Of a DNA stretch of 64,000 nt, positions 52,327-61,308 are shown piece by piece (the first letter of the stretch is position 1; every line of letters starts with the position of its first letter). The position numbers and the translations under genes are program-made. Location: NCBI RefSeq assembly GCF_002911015.1, contig NZ_KZ626843.1, forward strand, positions 1 through 64,000, written 5' to 3'. The stretch comes from Streptomyces populi (GTDB lineage: Bacteria > Actinomycetota > Actinomycetes > Streptomycetales > Streptomycetaceae). Under the pieces are notes generated by a model. It was not told where the DNA came from, ran no database searches, and worked only from the letters and a program-made list of their open reading frames with translations.

Positions 52327-52889
52327 GGTCTGCCTCCCGTCCCGACCCTCGTCATGATCTCGCACAGGGCCCGGTCGTCGAAGATGCGGGCCGTCGGGAT
52401 GCGGACGGTGGTCCGGCGCCGGCCCGTGATGGCGTGTCCGGCGAGATTGATCCAGTAGCAGCAGTGCCGCAGGTCGAGCCGGTCGTGGCTGGCGCGCAGC
52501 CAGTCGTCCTGGGATCTGGGCACGAGCATCACGACCAGGATCTTGTGCACCGAGACCGGGGTGCGCGCGAGCTTCACCAGGTGCTCGTTGTCGAGCGTGA
52601 AGGAGAAGGCGGGCCCCGGAGGGTTCGGCGGGATCTGGTACGTGCACTTGAGCTGCACCTTGATGGTGACTTCGTCGTCGACCGTGTGCCCGGGGGCACT
52701 GTGGCTGACGTGCCAGTCGATGCCGTTGTCGGGAAACGGCTGGGACAGCGAACAGCCCGCGGCCGCCGCGACGGCGTGCAGGTAGCCCACCTGCAAGGTC
52801 TCCATGCAGGCGGTGGTGGCGAGCGATCCGCGGTGGGGTGCCGTCCGCTGGGGCAGCAGCCCGCCCCGTTCGGGCTGCGCGATTGCCAT
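52323..52889 (-). CDS. DUF4365 domain protein, PD-(D/E)XK-like nuclease fold
   Basis: The 188-residue protein has the DUF4365 layout: METLQVGYLHAVAAAAGC, then Asp58 in NGIDWHV and Gln79-x-Lys81 in IKVQLKCT. This fits the D...(E/Q)xK signature of restriction-endonuclease-like folds, as known for the DUF4365 family. A later ATG at 52805 would start at the domain itself. Members of this family are often near defence or mobile genes. It is coupled to the 405-residue gene. Confidence 0.85.
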   Translation of the reverse strand: MAIAQPERGGLLPQRTAPHRGSLATTACMETLQVGYLHAVAAAAGCSLSQPFPDNGIDWHVSHSAPGHTVDDEVTIKVQLKCTYQIPPNPPGPAFSFTLDNEHLVKLARTPVSVHKILVVMLVPRSQDDWLRASHDRLDLRHCCYWINLAGHAITGRRRTTVRIPTARIFDDRALCEIMTRVGTGGRP

Positions 52890-53059
52890 GAGCCCAACAG
52901 CCTTCCAGGCTTGATGTATCCCCGTGACGGGTCGCTGAACTGCAAAGACCCGTACCTCTGTTGTCTCCTTCCGGCGTACGGCGCAAACAGCCCGGGTATC
53001 ACCAAACGGGCAGAAGGCGGTGCGTCAGCTGCCGTGGGTGAACGAGGAGTTGTGTGCGT

Positions 53060-53785
53060 ATGACGTGCTGGTACGAGGGCCCTTTGGCCGCGTTCGACAC
53101 GGAGACCACGGGCGTGGACGTCGAGACCGACAGGATCGTGTCGGCCGCCGTCGTCGTCCAGGACGCGGCGGGTGCCCGTCCGAGGGTGACCCGGTGGCTG
53201 GTGAACCCGGGAGTGCCGGTCCCCGAGGGGGCCACGGCGGTGCACGGGCTCACGGACGAACATCTGCAGCGCAACGGCCGCTGGCCGTCGCCCGTGATGG
53301 AGGAGATAGCGCGGGAGCTGAGCGAACAGGCCACGGCGGGCCGGCCGCTGGTGGTGATGAACGCCCCGTTCGATCTGACGCTGCTGGACCGGGAGTTGCG
53401 CAGACATCGCGCCTCGTCGCTCGACCGCTGGTTCGAGTCGGCGTCGCTGCGCGTGCTCGATCCCCGCGTCCTGGACAAGCATCTGGACCGCTACCGCAAG
53501 GGCCGCCGCACCCTGACCGATCTGTGCGCGCACTACGAGGTGACGCTGGAGGGCGCGCACGACGCGGCGGCCGACGCGCTGGCCTCCATGGAGGTCGTCC
53601 GTGCGGTGGGGCGCCGTTTCTCGGCCCGGCTGGAGCGGCTGTCACCGTCCGAACTGCACACGCTCCAGACGGTGTGGCACGCGGCACAGGCGCGCGGGCT
53701 ACAGGCCTGGTTCGCGCGCAGCGGTTCGCCGGAGGCGGTGGATCCGGCGTGGCCGCTGCGCCCGGAACTGCCGGCGGCGGCCTGA
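53060..53785 (+). CDS. DEDDh 3'-5' exonuclease (DnaQ-like)
   Basis: The 241-residue protein has the exonuclease motifs AFDTETTGVD (Exo I), NAPFDLTLLD (Exo II) and AHDAAADALA (Exo III, DEDDh type). It resembles the DnaQ/epsilon superfamily and is likely a stand-alone DNA or RNA exonuclease. The extended C-terminus is rich in Arg and Ala. ATG 53060 is ten bases after GGAG; GTG 53054 is an alternative with a short spacing. Confidence 0.93.
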   Translation: MTCWYEGPLAAFDTETTGVDVETDRIVSAAVVVQDAAGARPRVTRWLVNPGVPVPEGATAVHGLTDEHLQRNGRWPSPVMEEIARELSEQATAGRPLVVMNAPFDLTLLDRELRRHRASSLDRWFESASLRVLDPRVLDKHLDRYRKGRRTLTDLCAHYEVTLEGAHDAAADALASMEVVRAVGRRFSARLERLSPSELHTLQTVWHAAQARGLQAWFARSGSPEAVDPAWPLRPELPAAA

Positions 53786-53811
53786 CCGGGTGCGATGCGG
53801 GCGAGAACGAC

Positions 53812-53846
53812 GAAAGACCGGCCCGTCGACGACGGACCGGTCTTTC
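53812..53846. terminator. Bidirectional terminator between exonuclease gene and tRNA-Val
   Basis: Ten-base arms (GAAAGACCGG and CCGGTCTTTC) surround a 15-base loop containing a secondary CGTCG-type stem. It ends six bases before the tRNA 3' end and serves both convergent units. Confidence 0.75.
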
Positions 53847-53851
53847 CCGGG

Positions 53852-53923
53852 TGGGCGATACTGGGTTCGAACCAGTGACCTCTTCGGTGTGAACGAAGCG
53901 CTCTCCCACTGAGCTAATCGCCC
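53852..53923 (-). tRNA. tRNA-Val, anticodon CAC
   Basis: On the minus strand the 72-base gene starts GGGCGATTAGCTCAG. It has a seven-base acceptor stem (GGGCGAT with ATCGCCC) and an anticodon stem CTTCG/CGAAG with loop TTCACAC (CAC at 34-36). The T arm is GTTCGAACC. The discriminator base is A, and CCA is not encoded. It reads GTG codons as Val. Confidence 0.97.
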
Positions 53924-53962
53924 GGGAACGGACTGAACAATACAGGTCCCGGCGGGTGGGGT

Positions 53963-54409
53963 TCAAACCGCGTCGAGGTGAGCCTTCAGACCGCGCCGTC
54001 CCGCGCGCATCATCAGGGCGTGGTTGGCGCGGAAGAAGGGCCGTCCGGGCACGGCGAGCCGCCGCAGCAACGGCGTGGTGACGTGCACCTCCTGGTCGTA
54101 CCGGGCACGGGTTCCCGGGCCGGCCGCGGCGAAGGTCCAGCGTGCCCAGCCGTCGAGATCGCCCGACATCCGGATCTCCAGGACACCGGCCTCCGGGTCC
54201 CGGCGCGCCGCGCGGGCGGTGATGGTGATGTCGTACGGCAGGACCGAGCGGATCCGGATGACGCCGCTGTGCTCGTCGACGGGTCTCACCTCGCGCACCT
54301 GGGGCCACCAGCGCGGATAGGTCTCGGCCCGTTCCAGGACCGCGTAGACGTCCGCCGGCGGCGCGGGCAGCTCCCACACGGTGCGGAAGCGGTAGTGGGT
54401 CCAGTCCAT
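53963..54409 (-). CDS. SRPBCC (START-like) family protein
   Basis: The 148-residue protein starts MDWTHYRFRTVWELPAPPADVYAVLERAETYPRWWPQVREV, the opening of the polyketide-cyclase/SRPBCC fold with its WELPAPPADVYAVL helix and YPRWWP motif. The C-terminal helix has RRGLKAHLDAV. These proteins bind hydrophobic ligands in a deep cavity. There are no neighbouring biosynthetic genes, so the ligand is unknown. It is divergent from the large membrane protein gene. Confidence 0.88.
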   Translation of the reverse strand: MDWTHYRFRTVWELPAPPADVYAVLERAETYPRWWPQVREVRPVDEHSGVIRIRSVLPYDITITARAARRDPEAGVLEIRMSGDLDGWARWTFAAAGPGTRARYDQEVHVTTPLLRRLAVPGRPFFRANHALMMRAGRRGLKAHLDAV

Positions 54410-54470
54410 GGACCGAGTGTGCCCACCGGGGCCGGCTGCCGGAAGTACCCGCCGGGTACGTGCACCTGTA

Positions 54471-54497
54471 TGAGTACGGCGTGAGTATCCGCACTCA
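54471..54497. repeat. Compact TGAGTA/ACTCA repeat cluster in a divergent promoter
   Basis: TGAGTACGGCG (54471) and TGAGTATCCGC (54482) are direct repeats one helical turn apart, and are followed by the inverted ACTCA (54493-54497). The palindromic core is TGAGTATCCGCACTCA at 54482-54497. It lies 62 bases from the SRPBCC start and 37 from the membrane-protein ATG, so it could control either gene. Confidence 0.5.
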
Positions 54498-54533
54498 TGT
54501 CCGGGTGGCGTGCCCCCGGCCACACTCCGGACC

Positions 54534-56933
54534 ATGACCCAGATTCCGTCCCCGGCCGACGAGTTGCGGCTCATCGACACCGAGCTGCGGCAACTCGACG
54601 CGCGCCGGTCCGTGTTGCTGACCCGCCGTGCCTGGCTCGTCCACGCGCTCCGGCAGACGCCCGCACCGACCGCGCCCCCGGCACCCGGGGCCCGGCGGTC
54701 CGAGACCACCGGGCCCGGCGTGCAGAACGCCCTCCTGCTCCTCGGCGGCATCCTGCTGGCCGTCGCCGCCGTCGCGTTCACGCTGGTCGGCTGGGGGCAC
54801 CTGGGGATCACGGGACGGTCGCTGGTGCTCGGCGCGGTGACGCTGGCCGCGCTCGGCGCACCCGTGCTCCTGCTGCGCCGCGGACTGCGTTCGACGGCCG
54901 AGGCGCTGGCGGGGATCGGTCTCGTGCTGACGGTCCTGGACGCGTACGCGCTGTACGCGGTCGCGCTCCCCCGCACGGACGGCGTCGGCTACGCGGCGCT
55001 CGCCTCGGCGGCGCTGGCCGCGGTGTGGGCGGCGTACGGAGTCGCGCTGGGCGCGCCGCTCCGGGCGGCCGGCCCCGAGGCGCGTCCGTCGCTGCGGCTG
55101 CCGCTGCCCGCCGCCGTGGCCGCCGCGCAGCTTCCGCTGCTGCTGTGGGCGGTGGCCGCCTCCGCGGGTGCGTACGCCGTCACGGCCGCCCTGCTGGTCA
55201 CGGCTGCGCTCGACGCGGTGCTCGCCCCGCGCACGCCCATGAGGTCCGTCCGTGCCGTCGCCGCCGCCGGGGCGTACGGGCTGGGCGGCTGGGGCACCTT
55301 CGCCGCCGGCTGGCTGTCCTGGACGTCCGCCGGCCCGGGCGCCGCCGCACGGGCGGCGGCGCTCCTCCTCCTCGCCGCCTCCATCGCGCTGACGACGGCG
55401 TGGGGTGCCCCGAAGCCGGGCCTCGGCACGAACACCGCGACGGGCGTCGCGACGGCCGGCGGGCTGATCGGCGTCGTCGCGTTCGGCGGGGTGCTGCGCG
55501 TGTCCCTGCCCGGCATGTGGACGGTCCCCGGTCATCTGGTGTGCGGTGTCGCCCTGCTGGCCGTCGCCGGGGCGGGACTGCCCGCACCGGTGCGCCGCGG
55601 GCTCGCCCTGGCCTCCGGCTGCGTGGGGGCCCTCTCCGTGGCCTGGGCGCTGCCGGTGGTCGCGATCTCCCTGCTCGGACCGGTCGGCCGGGTGGGCTCC
55701 GTCTGGTCCGGTGCTCCGGCGGACGCGCGGGACGCGGTGACGAACGGGCTGCCCTGGCCCGCGGACGTGGTCACGGCACCGCTCGTGCTCGCGCTCGTCG
55801 CCGCCGCCCTGGTGGTGGCCGTCCGCACCGCCGCGTGGCGTCCGTACGCCCTGGCCTGTGCGCTGACCCTGGCGTGGGCGACGCTGATCGTCCTCCCGGC
55901 GACCCTCGAACTCCCCTACGCGGCCGCGCTGTCCGTCCACGGACTCCTCACGGCGGCCCTGCTCGGGTACGCCCGCCGGACCGGCCCCCGGGTGACGGCT
56001 CTGGTGCTGTCCCCGCTCACCTCCCTCAGTCTCGCGTTCCTCGCGCTCGCCTCCGAGGGCGCGACCCTGACCGTGCTCGCCGCGCTGACCGTCCTGTTCG
56101 CGGCGGCCGCCCCGCGGCCCGGCCTCGGCCCGGTCGCGGCGCCCGCGGCCCTCGGGTACGCGACGGCCCTCGCCTGCGCCGCGGGCGCCTCGCTCGGTCT
56201 GCAACCCCCGCACACGGCACTGCTCGTGCTGCTCGTGCCCGCGGCCGCCGCACTGCTCGCCGCGCGCACCGAGGACGGGCCGACGACCGTGTCGGTCGAG
56301 ATCGCCGGCGCCCTCGCCGGGCTGCTCGCCGTCGCCCTCGCGGTGACCGAACCGGCCCTGCTGGCCACGGTCCTGGCCCTGTGCGGACTGATCGCCGCGG
56401 GGACGGCCGTGCGGGAGGACCGGCGCCCCGTCGGGTACGCGGCCACCGCCCTGTTCGTGCTCGCCTCCTGGGTCCGCCTCGCGTCCTGGGGCGTCGGCTC
56501 CCCGGAGGCGTACACCCTGCCGGTCACCGCTGCCGCCCTGCTCCTGGGCGCGTACCGGCGCCGCTCGGACACCTCGGTGTCGTCGTGGACGGCGTACGCG
56601 CCCGGCCTGTCCGTGACGCTCGTGCCGAGCCTGTTCGCGGCGTGGGGCGACGGGCAGTGGCAGCGTCCGCTGCTGCTGGGCGCGGCGGCGCTCGCCGTGA
56701 CCCTGCTGGGCGCACGGCACCGGCTACAGGCCCCGCTGGTGCTGGGCGGCGCCGTGCTCGCGCTGGACGCCCTGCACGAACTCGCCCCGTACATCGTGCA
56801 GGTGGTGGACGCGCTTCCCCGCTGGACGCCTCCCGCACTCGCCGGTCTGCTGCTGCTCGCGCTGGGCGCCACCTACGAGCAGCGGATCCGCGACGCACGG
56901 CGGGTGCGGGAGGTGCTGGGGAGGATGGGCTGA
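54534..56933 (+). CDS. Large multi-pass membrane protein (SCO7613 C-terminal-domain type)
   Basis: The 799-residue protein begins with a short coiled coil (ELRLIDTELRQLDARRSVLLTRRAWL), then a Pro-rich linker and about 20 Ala/Leu/Val-rich membrane segments. It resembles the SCO7613-type membrane proteins of Streptomyces. These have no known function. The ATG at 54534 is chosen because homology begins with the coiled coil. It is convergent with the PL26-type gene, leaving only 21 bases between the two stop codons. Confidence 0.88.
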   Translation: MTQIPSPADELRLIDTELRQLDARRSVLLTRRAWLVHALRQTPAPTAPPAPGARRSETTGPGVQNALLLLGGILLAVAAVAFTLVGWGHLGITGRSLVLGAVTLAALGAPVLLLRRGLRSTAEALAGIGLVLTVLDAYALYAVALPRTDGVGYAALASAALAAVWAAYGVALGAPLRAAGPEARPSLRLPLPAAVAAAQLPLLLWAVAASAGAYAVTAALLVTAALDAVLAPRTPMRSVRAVAAAGAYGLGGWGTFAAGWLSWTSAGPGAAARAAALLLLAASIALTTAWGAPKPGLGTNTATGVATAGGLIGVVAFGGVLRVSLPGMWTVPGHLVCGVALLAVAGAGLPAPVRRGLALASGCVGALSVAWALPVVAISLLGPVGRVGSVWSGAPADARDAVTNGLPWPADVVTAPLVLALVAAALVVAVRTAAWRPYALACALTLAWATLIVLPATLELPYAAALSVHGLLTAALLGYARRTGPRVTALVLSPLTSLSLAFLALASEGATLTVLAALTVLFAAAAPRPGLGPVAAPAALGYATALACAAGASLGLQPPHTALLVLLVPAAAALLAARTEDGPTTVSVEIAGALAGLLAVALAVTEPALLATVLALCGLIAAGTAVREDRRPVGYAATALFVLASWVRLASWGVGSPEAYTLPVTAAALLLGAYRRRSDTSVSSWTAYAPGLSVTLVPSLFAAWGDGQWQRPLLLGAAALAVTLLGARHRLQAPLVLGGAVLALDALHELAPYIVQVVDALPRWTPPALAGLLLLALGATYEQRIRDARRVREVLGRMG

Positions 56934-56954
56934 CGGGAGCTCACCGGGGACCGG

Positions 56955-59693
56955 TCACGACGGCATCCGGTCTCCGAGGAGCGCCAGGTTCTCGATGGCG
57001 GCGAGGCCGTAGAGCGCCGTGTCGTTCGTGTAGACCCAGTTTGCCTCGCTGCCCGGCACCAGCGTGACCGGTCCGCTCAGTTCCTCCGTCCTCCAGGGCG
57101 AGGACTCGGTGTAGCCGTCGGAGGCGTAGAACTTCGTCCAGGCCCGGGTGGCGAGTTGCGCGTCACCCGTCTGGACGGCGGCGTACGCGTCGAGGCGCGA
57201 ATGGCCCTGGAAGAGCAGCAGGGTGCCGAAGTTGGTGCCGTAGCGGGCCGCCTGCTCGGTCTTGGTGGCGTTGAAGTAGCGGCAGTAGTCGAGGTACGCC
57301 TCCTTGAAGGCGGGCATGTCGACGAGATCGATGAGTTCGGCGCACAGTTCGTTCAGGCCGAAGACCGCGGACAGGTGCGAGACCCCGACCACCGGCTCGG
57401 CCGCGACGGCGAACCGACCGGTGTCGAGGTCGTACAGGCCGGAGCCCTGGACGAATCCGTTGGGCTGCGCGGCGATGGTCTCCATCGTCGACAGCACCCG
57501 CGCCCTGGCCTTCTCCCACTTCGGCCCCTTGCGTTCCCACTCGGTCAGCCACGCCGAGACGAGCCCGCTCCAGTCCGTGCCGAAGCCGATCGACAGGGCG
57601 TGCCGGTCCGGTGTGTACGGATCGGTGCGAATCTTGCGCAGCGGGTCCAGGGCGAGGAAGGTCTCGTCGGAGTCGACGTTGGCGCGCATGAGGTCGCCGA
57701 CGCGCTCGTCGGCGGTGAGGAAGTAGTAGTAGCGCCGGTAGGTGGTGTTGGCGATGCGCTGCTGTTTGGCGCTGTCGGCGTAGTGCTGCACCCCGTGCCG
57801 GGTGCCGAGCCCGGCCCACTGACCGAGGTGGTAGACGTCGACCTCGCCGGTGTGCCGGGTCATCGCCTCGGCGAAGCGGAAGATGTCCGCGCGGCCGCTG
57901 CGCAGGTAGGCGAACCACAGCCACAGGTCCGGCGACAGCTCGGAGTTGTCCCAGGCGTAGCCGCCGACGTCGTAGCGCCACTGGTGCCTGACCGGGTCGT
58001 ACGAGTGCATGACGTCGCCGTAGTCCCAGAAGCCGTACCAACGACGCATCTCCACCTGGTCCTTGTAGTAGGTGAAGAGGAAGTCGAGGTGGTCCTCGAT
58101 CTTCGCCTTGGCGGATGTCGACCGGTCGGGCTCGGAGTAGAGCCCCGGGCCGAAGACCTTCGCCCCGATCAGCTGCCGGGGCGGGGCGGCCAGTTGCGGC
58201 AGGACGCGCACGGCGTCGACCTGCCGGGCGAGTTGCTCGGGCGAGGGGGTGGACTCGTTGGCCCAGAAGAGCAGTTCGGAGGTGCGGGCGATGCCGTAGG
58301 GGGTGCCGAAGCCCGGTTCGTAGTCCTCGTAGGTGATGTTGAGGCCCTCGAGCTGTTCGGCGTACGTGTCCTGGCCCATGCCGTCGTGGTAGAAGCGCAG
58401 GTCCATGGGCCGCGCCTCGGGCGACCAGAGCCAGAGGGTGACCTCGGCCTCGTCGGTGTGGGCGTCGCGGACGTCGAGCTGGGCGGGGAACTTCTCCCAG
58501 AAGTCCCGCAGCCCGAAGGAGAGTCCGCCGCTCGGCCCGCCGACGTAGCCGAATCCGGAGGCGCGCCGGCCGCCGCCCGCCGCGATCCAGCCGTGCCCCT
58601 TCTTGGTGCGCTTGCGCAGGGTGAAGCCGTCGGCGGAGAGCTGGGAGAGGGTGTAGTCGCCCCACTGGGGGACGTACTGGAGCCGGGTGGTGACCCGCTG
58701 GTCCCAGGTGGACGGGTCGGCGAGCCTCTCACCCGCGAACTGGGCCGCCTGGACGGCTGCTCCGGGGTCGCGGCGCAGCCCGGTGACGCCCTGGACGGCC
58801 TCGCGGAGGAGCCCGGTCCCGTCACCGCCGATCCGGACGTGCCGGTCGTAGGCGGCGTCCCGCATCGGCACGGTGAAGCGGACGCCGAGCCCGCGGACGA
58901 AGTCGCCGCTGCTCCTGCCGGGTTCCTGCTTCCCGTCGAAGGTGACCGTGTGCACCATGCGGAAGGAGTCGGCGCCCGCGTAGAAGTACAGGCGGACCGA
59001 GAAGGGCAGCCAACTCCTGCCGCCCTTGCGGTGCTTGCCGTCGATGCGGACGACGGCCCGCACCGGGCCGTCCTGTTCGACCTCGGCCCCGGAGATCGCG
59101 CTCTCGAAGCGCTCGTACTTCTCGGCGCCCTGGTCCTCGTCCTCGATCTCCGGCTGGCGGACGAGGACGAGGCGGCCGTTCCCGGCGATCTCGGTCGTGC
59201 CGCGCGTCACGGACCTGACCAGTGCGGAGCCGCTCTCGCCGATCTTCACGGTGATGACCCCGGTCGAGACGTCGATGGTGCCGCCGCTCCGGTCGACGGT
59301 CACCGCGCGCTCCGGCACGGCGGGCTCCCCCGCGGTCAGCATGAGGCCGCTCGCGTCCGAACTCATGGCGTGCGCGGTCCACTTGAGGGATCCGTCCGGC
59401 CAGTAGGCGATCGGCCAGGACTGCACGGGAACGGCCTTGCCGCCGGCGTCCGTGAGCGCGAACGTCCGCTCGGGCCGGTACGCGCCTCTGGGCCAGGGCA
59501 CTCCGACGGTGGAACCGGGGGCGGCGCCGAGGCCGCCGTCCTCCAGCCAGCGGAGGCTCACGGGGTCCGCGCCGGCCGCTTCCCCTCCGGGGGCGGCCTG
59601 CGCGTCGGTGGTTCCGAGGGACCGGCTGAACTGCGCGGCGGCCCCGGCGACGGCGGCCGCCTTGAGAAGGGACCTGCGGGGGATGGGCGACAT
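56955..59693 (-). CDS. Secreted PL26/YetA-type exo-rhamnogalacturonan lyase-like enzyme
   Basis: The 912-residue protein has a twin-arginine signal (RRSLLKAAAVAGAAA, residues 6-20) and no lipobox Cys. A beta-rich N-terminal domain (PVSLRWLEDGGLGAAPGSTVGVPWPRG) is followed by a second beta domain (SVRLYFYAGADSFRMVHTVTFDG) and a long helical toroid-like C-terminal half with WFAYLRSGRADIFRFAEAMTRHT and YHLGQWAGLGTRHGVQHY. This matches the PcRGLX/YetA group, where fungal members release unsaturated galacturonosyl-rhamnose from rhamnogalacturonan. B. subtilis yetA sits with lplABC, the same gene set as here. Confidence 0.82.
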   Translation of the reverse strand: MSPIPRRSLLKAAAVAGAAAQFSRSLGTTDAQAAPGGEAAGADPVSLRWLEDGGLGAAPGSTVGVPWPRGAYRPERTFALTDAGGKAVPVQSWPIAYWPDGSLKWTAHAMSSDASGLMLTAGEPAVPERAVTVDRSGGTIDVSTGVITVKIGESGSALVRSVTRGTTEIAGNGRLVLVRQPEIEDEDQGAEKYERFESAISGAEVEQDGPVRAVVRIDGKHRKGGRSWLPFSVRLYFYAGADSFRMVHTVTFDGKQEPGRSSGDFVRGLGVRFTVPMRDAAYDRHVRIGGDGTGLLREAVQGVTGLRRDPGAAVQAAQFAGERLADPSTWDQRVTTRLQYVPQWGDYTLSQLSADGFTLRKRTKKGHGWIAAGGGRRASGFGYVGGPSGGLSFGLRDFWEKFPAQLDVRDAHTDEAEVTLWLWSPEARPMDLRFYHDGMGQDTYAEQLEGLNITYEDYEPGFGTPYGIARTSELLFWANESTPSPEQLARQVDAVRVLPQLAAPPRQLIGAKVFGPGLYSEPDRSTSAKAKIEDHLDFLFTYYKDQVEMRRWYGFWDYGDVMHSYDPVRHQWRYDVGGYAWDNSELSPDLWLWFAYLRSGRADIFRFAEAMTRHTGEVDVYHLGQWAGLGTRHGVQHYADSAKQQRIANTTYRRYYYFLTADERVGDLMRANVDSDETFLALDPLRKIRTDPYTPDRHALSIGFGTDWSGLVSAWLTEWERKGPKWEKARARVLSTMETIAAQPNGFVQGSGLYDLDTGRFAVAAEPVVGVSHLSAVFGLNELCAELIDLVDMPAFKEAYLDYCRYFNATKTEQAARYGTNFGTLLLFQGHSRLDAYAAVQTGDAQLATRAWTKFYASDGYTESSPWRTEELSGPVTLVPGSEANWVYTNDTALYGLAAIENLALLGDRMPS

Positions 59694-59795
59694 GGCCTTC
59701 CTCTCCTTACGGGATGGTCAGGGGCATGACAGAGATGAGGACGCGGCCGGGACGGGCCGGGGCACGCGGGAACCCCGTCCCGCGGGAGTGCGGGA

Positions 59796-60413
59796 TCAGC
59801 GGCGCCGCCGGCGTTCCTCGACGGCGACGGCCGCCCCGGCCACGGCCCCCAGGGCGGGGACCGCGAGCGGCGCGACGAGCAGGGCGGAGCAGACCACCAC
59901 GGCCGCCCCGCAGACGAGCAGGAAGGACCCGGCGGGATCGAGGACGGTCCGGCGCCCGGCGTCCGCGAGCAGCCCGCGCCACGCGGCTCCCGGCTCCCAG
60001 ACCGCGGCCGCGCGCAGCAGCGCGACCACTCCCCCGGTCAGCGCCAGGAGGCCGACGGCCCCGGCGAACGGCCCTCCGGGAATCCCCGCACGCGCGGCCC
60101 GGACGTCCACCAGGACCGCCGCCGCCCCGGCCCACCCGGCGACCCCGACGAGCCAGCCGCCCCGTACGGCCGTCCGGAGGTCTGCCACGAACTCCCGCCC
60201 TCCGCCGCCCTCGTGAGCCGTACGCCGGCGCAGGTGCCGCGCGCCGGCCGCGAACGCGGCGGGAACGGTGACAAGGGGCAGCGAGGCCAGCGCGATCCAC
60301 ACACCGGTCAGCAGACACTCCGCGAAGACGGCGAACCGCTCGGCGAGGACGGACTCCCGCGGTGCCCTGCGCACCGTTCCCCCGACGCGGGCCCTGGTCC
60401 GCACGACGCCCAC
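59796..60413 (-). CDS. DUF624 (YesL-like) membrane protein
   Basis: The 205-residue protein has about five hydrophobic helices and the family motif region LTGVWIALASLPLVTVPAAFAAGARHLRR. YesL-type proteins accompany sugar ABC operons, including rhamnogalacturonan clusters of Bacillus; their role is not established. The GTG start is one base after the preceding permease stop. Confidence 0.85.
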   Translation of the reverse strand: MGVVRTRARVGGTVRRAPRESVLAERFAVFAECLLTGVWIALASLPLVTVPAAFAAGARHLRRRTAHEGGGGREFVADLRTAVRGGWLVGVAGWAGAAAVLVDVRAARAGIPGGPFAGAVGLLALTGGVVALLRAAAVWEPGAAWRGLLADAGRRTVLDPAGSFLLVCGAAVVVCSALLVAPLAVPALGAVAGAAVAVEERRRRR

Positions 60414-60414
60414 C

Positions 60415-61308
60415 TCAGCCCTTCAGTCCGGAGGTCGCCATGCCATCGATCAGATACCGCTGGAAGGCGAGGAAGAAGAGGAGCACGGGCAGCAGCGCCA
60501 CCAGCGACATCGCGATCATGCCACCGTAGTTGGCGACCCCCTCCTGGTCGCGGAACATCATCATGCCGAGCGAGACCGTGTACTTGCCGGGCTCGTTGAG
60601 ATAGATCAGCGGGCCCATGAAGTCGTTCCAGGCGTTGATGAAGGTGAAGATCGCGCTGGTGATGAGGGCGGGGCGGCACAGCGGCAGCACGATCGACCAG
60701 TAGATGCGCAGGTGTCCGCAGCCGTCGAGCCGCGCCGCCTCGTCCAGTTCGCGCGGCAGGTTCCGCATGAACTGCACCATGAGGAAGACGAAGAACGCCT
60801 CGGTGGCCAGGTACTTGCCGATCAGCAGCGGCACATAGGTGTTGACCAGCCCCGCCTTCTGGAACATCACGTACTGCGGGATCAGCAGCACGTGGTACGG
60901 CAGCAGGAGCGTGCCGATCATCAGCGAGAACAGCACGTTCCGTCCGGCGAACCGGATCCGGGCGAAGGCGTACGCGGTCAGCGAGCAGGAGACCAGGATG
61001 CCGGCGACCGAACCGAGAGCGTAGAACAGGGAGTTCTGGAAGAAGGTGGCGATCGGGATGTCGGCGATCCCGTCGGCCAGCCCCTTGAAGTTGGCCAGGA
61101 CCGGGCCGGTCGGGAACAGCTCCAGGCTGCCGATGATCTCGCGGCTCGGCTTGAAGGAGGCGCCGACGACCCAGAGCACGGGGTAGAGGACGACCGCGAG
61201 GACCAGCAGGGCCCCGGTGTGCCAGACGAGTGAGCCGGCTCGCCCCCGTACGCGTGCCGAGGTCTTCGCGGCGCCGGGGCCGGGCGCCTTGCCGGTGACC
61301 GTGCTCAT
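60415..61308 (-). CDS. Carbohydrate ABC transporter permease (LplC/MalG-like)
   Basis: The 297-residue MalG-type permease has six membrane helices and the EAA loop PRELDEAARLDGCGHLRIYWSIVLPLCRPAL that contacts the ATPase. It is coupled by a four-base ATGA overlap to the other permease. No ATPase gene is present; Streptomyces usually uses the shared MsiK ATPase. Confidence 0.94.
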   Translation of the reverse strand: MSTVTGKAPGPGAAKTSARVRGRAGSLVWHTGALLVLAVVLYPVLWVVGASFKPSREIIGSLELFPTGPVLANFKGLADGIADIPIATFFQNSLFYALGSVAGILVSCSLTAYAFARIRFAGRNVLFSLMIGTLLLPYHVLLIPQYVMFQKAGLVNTYVPLLIGKYLATEAFFVFLMVQFMRNLPRELDEAARLDGCGHLRIYWSIVLPLCRPALITSAIFTFINAWNDFMGPLIYLNEPGKYTVSLGMMMFRDQEGVANYGGMIAMSLVALLPVLLFFLAFQRYLIDGMATSGLKG

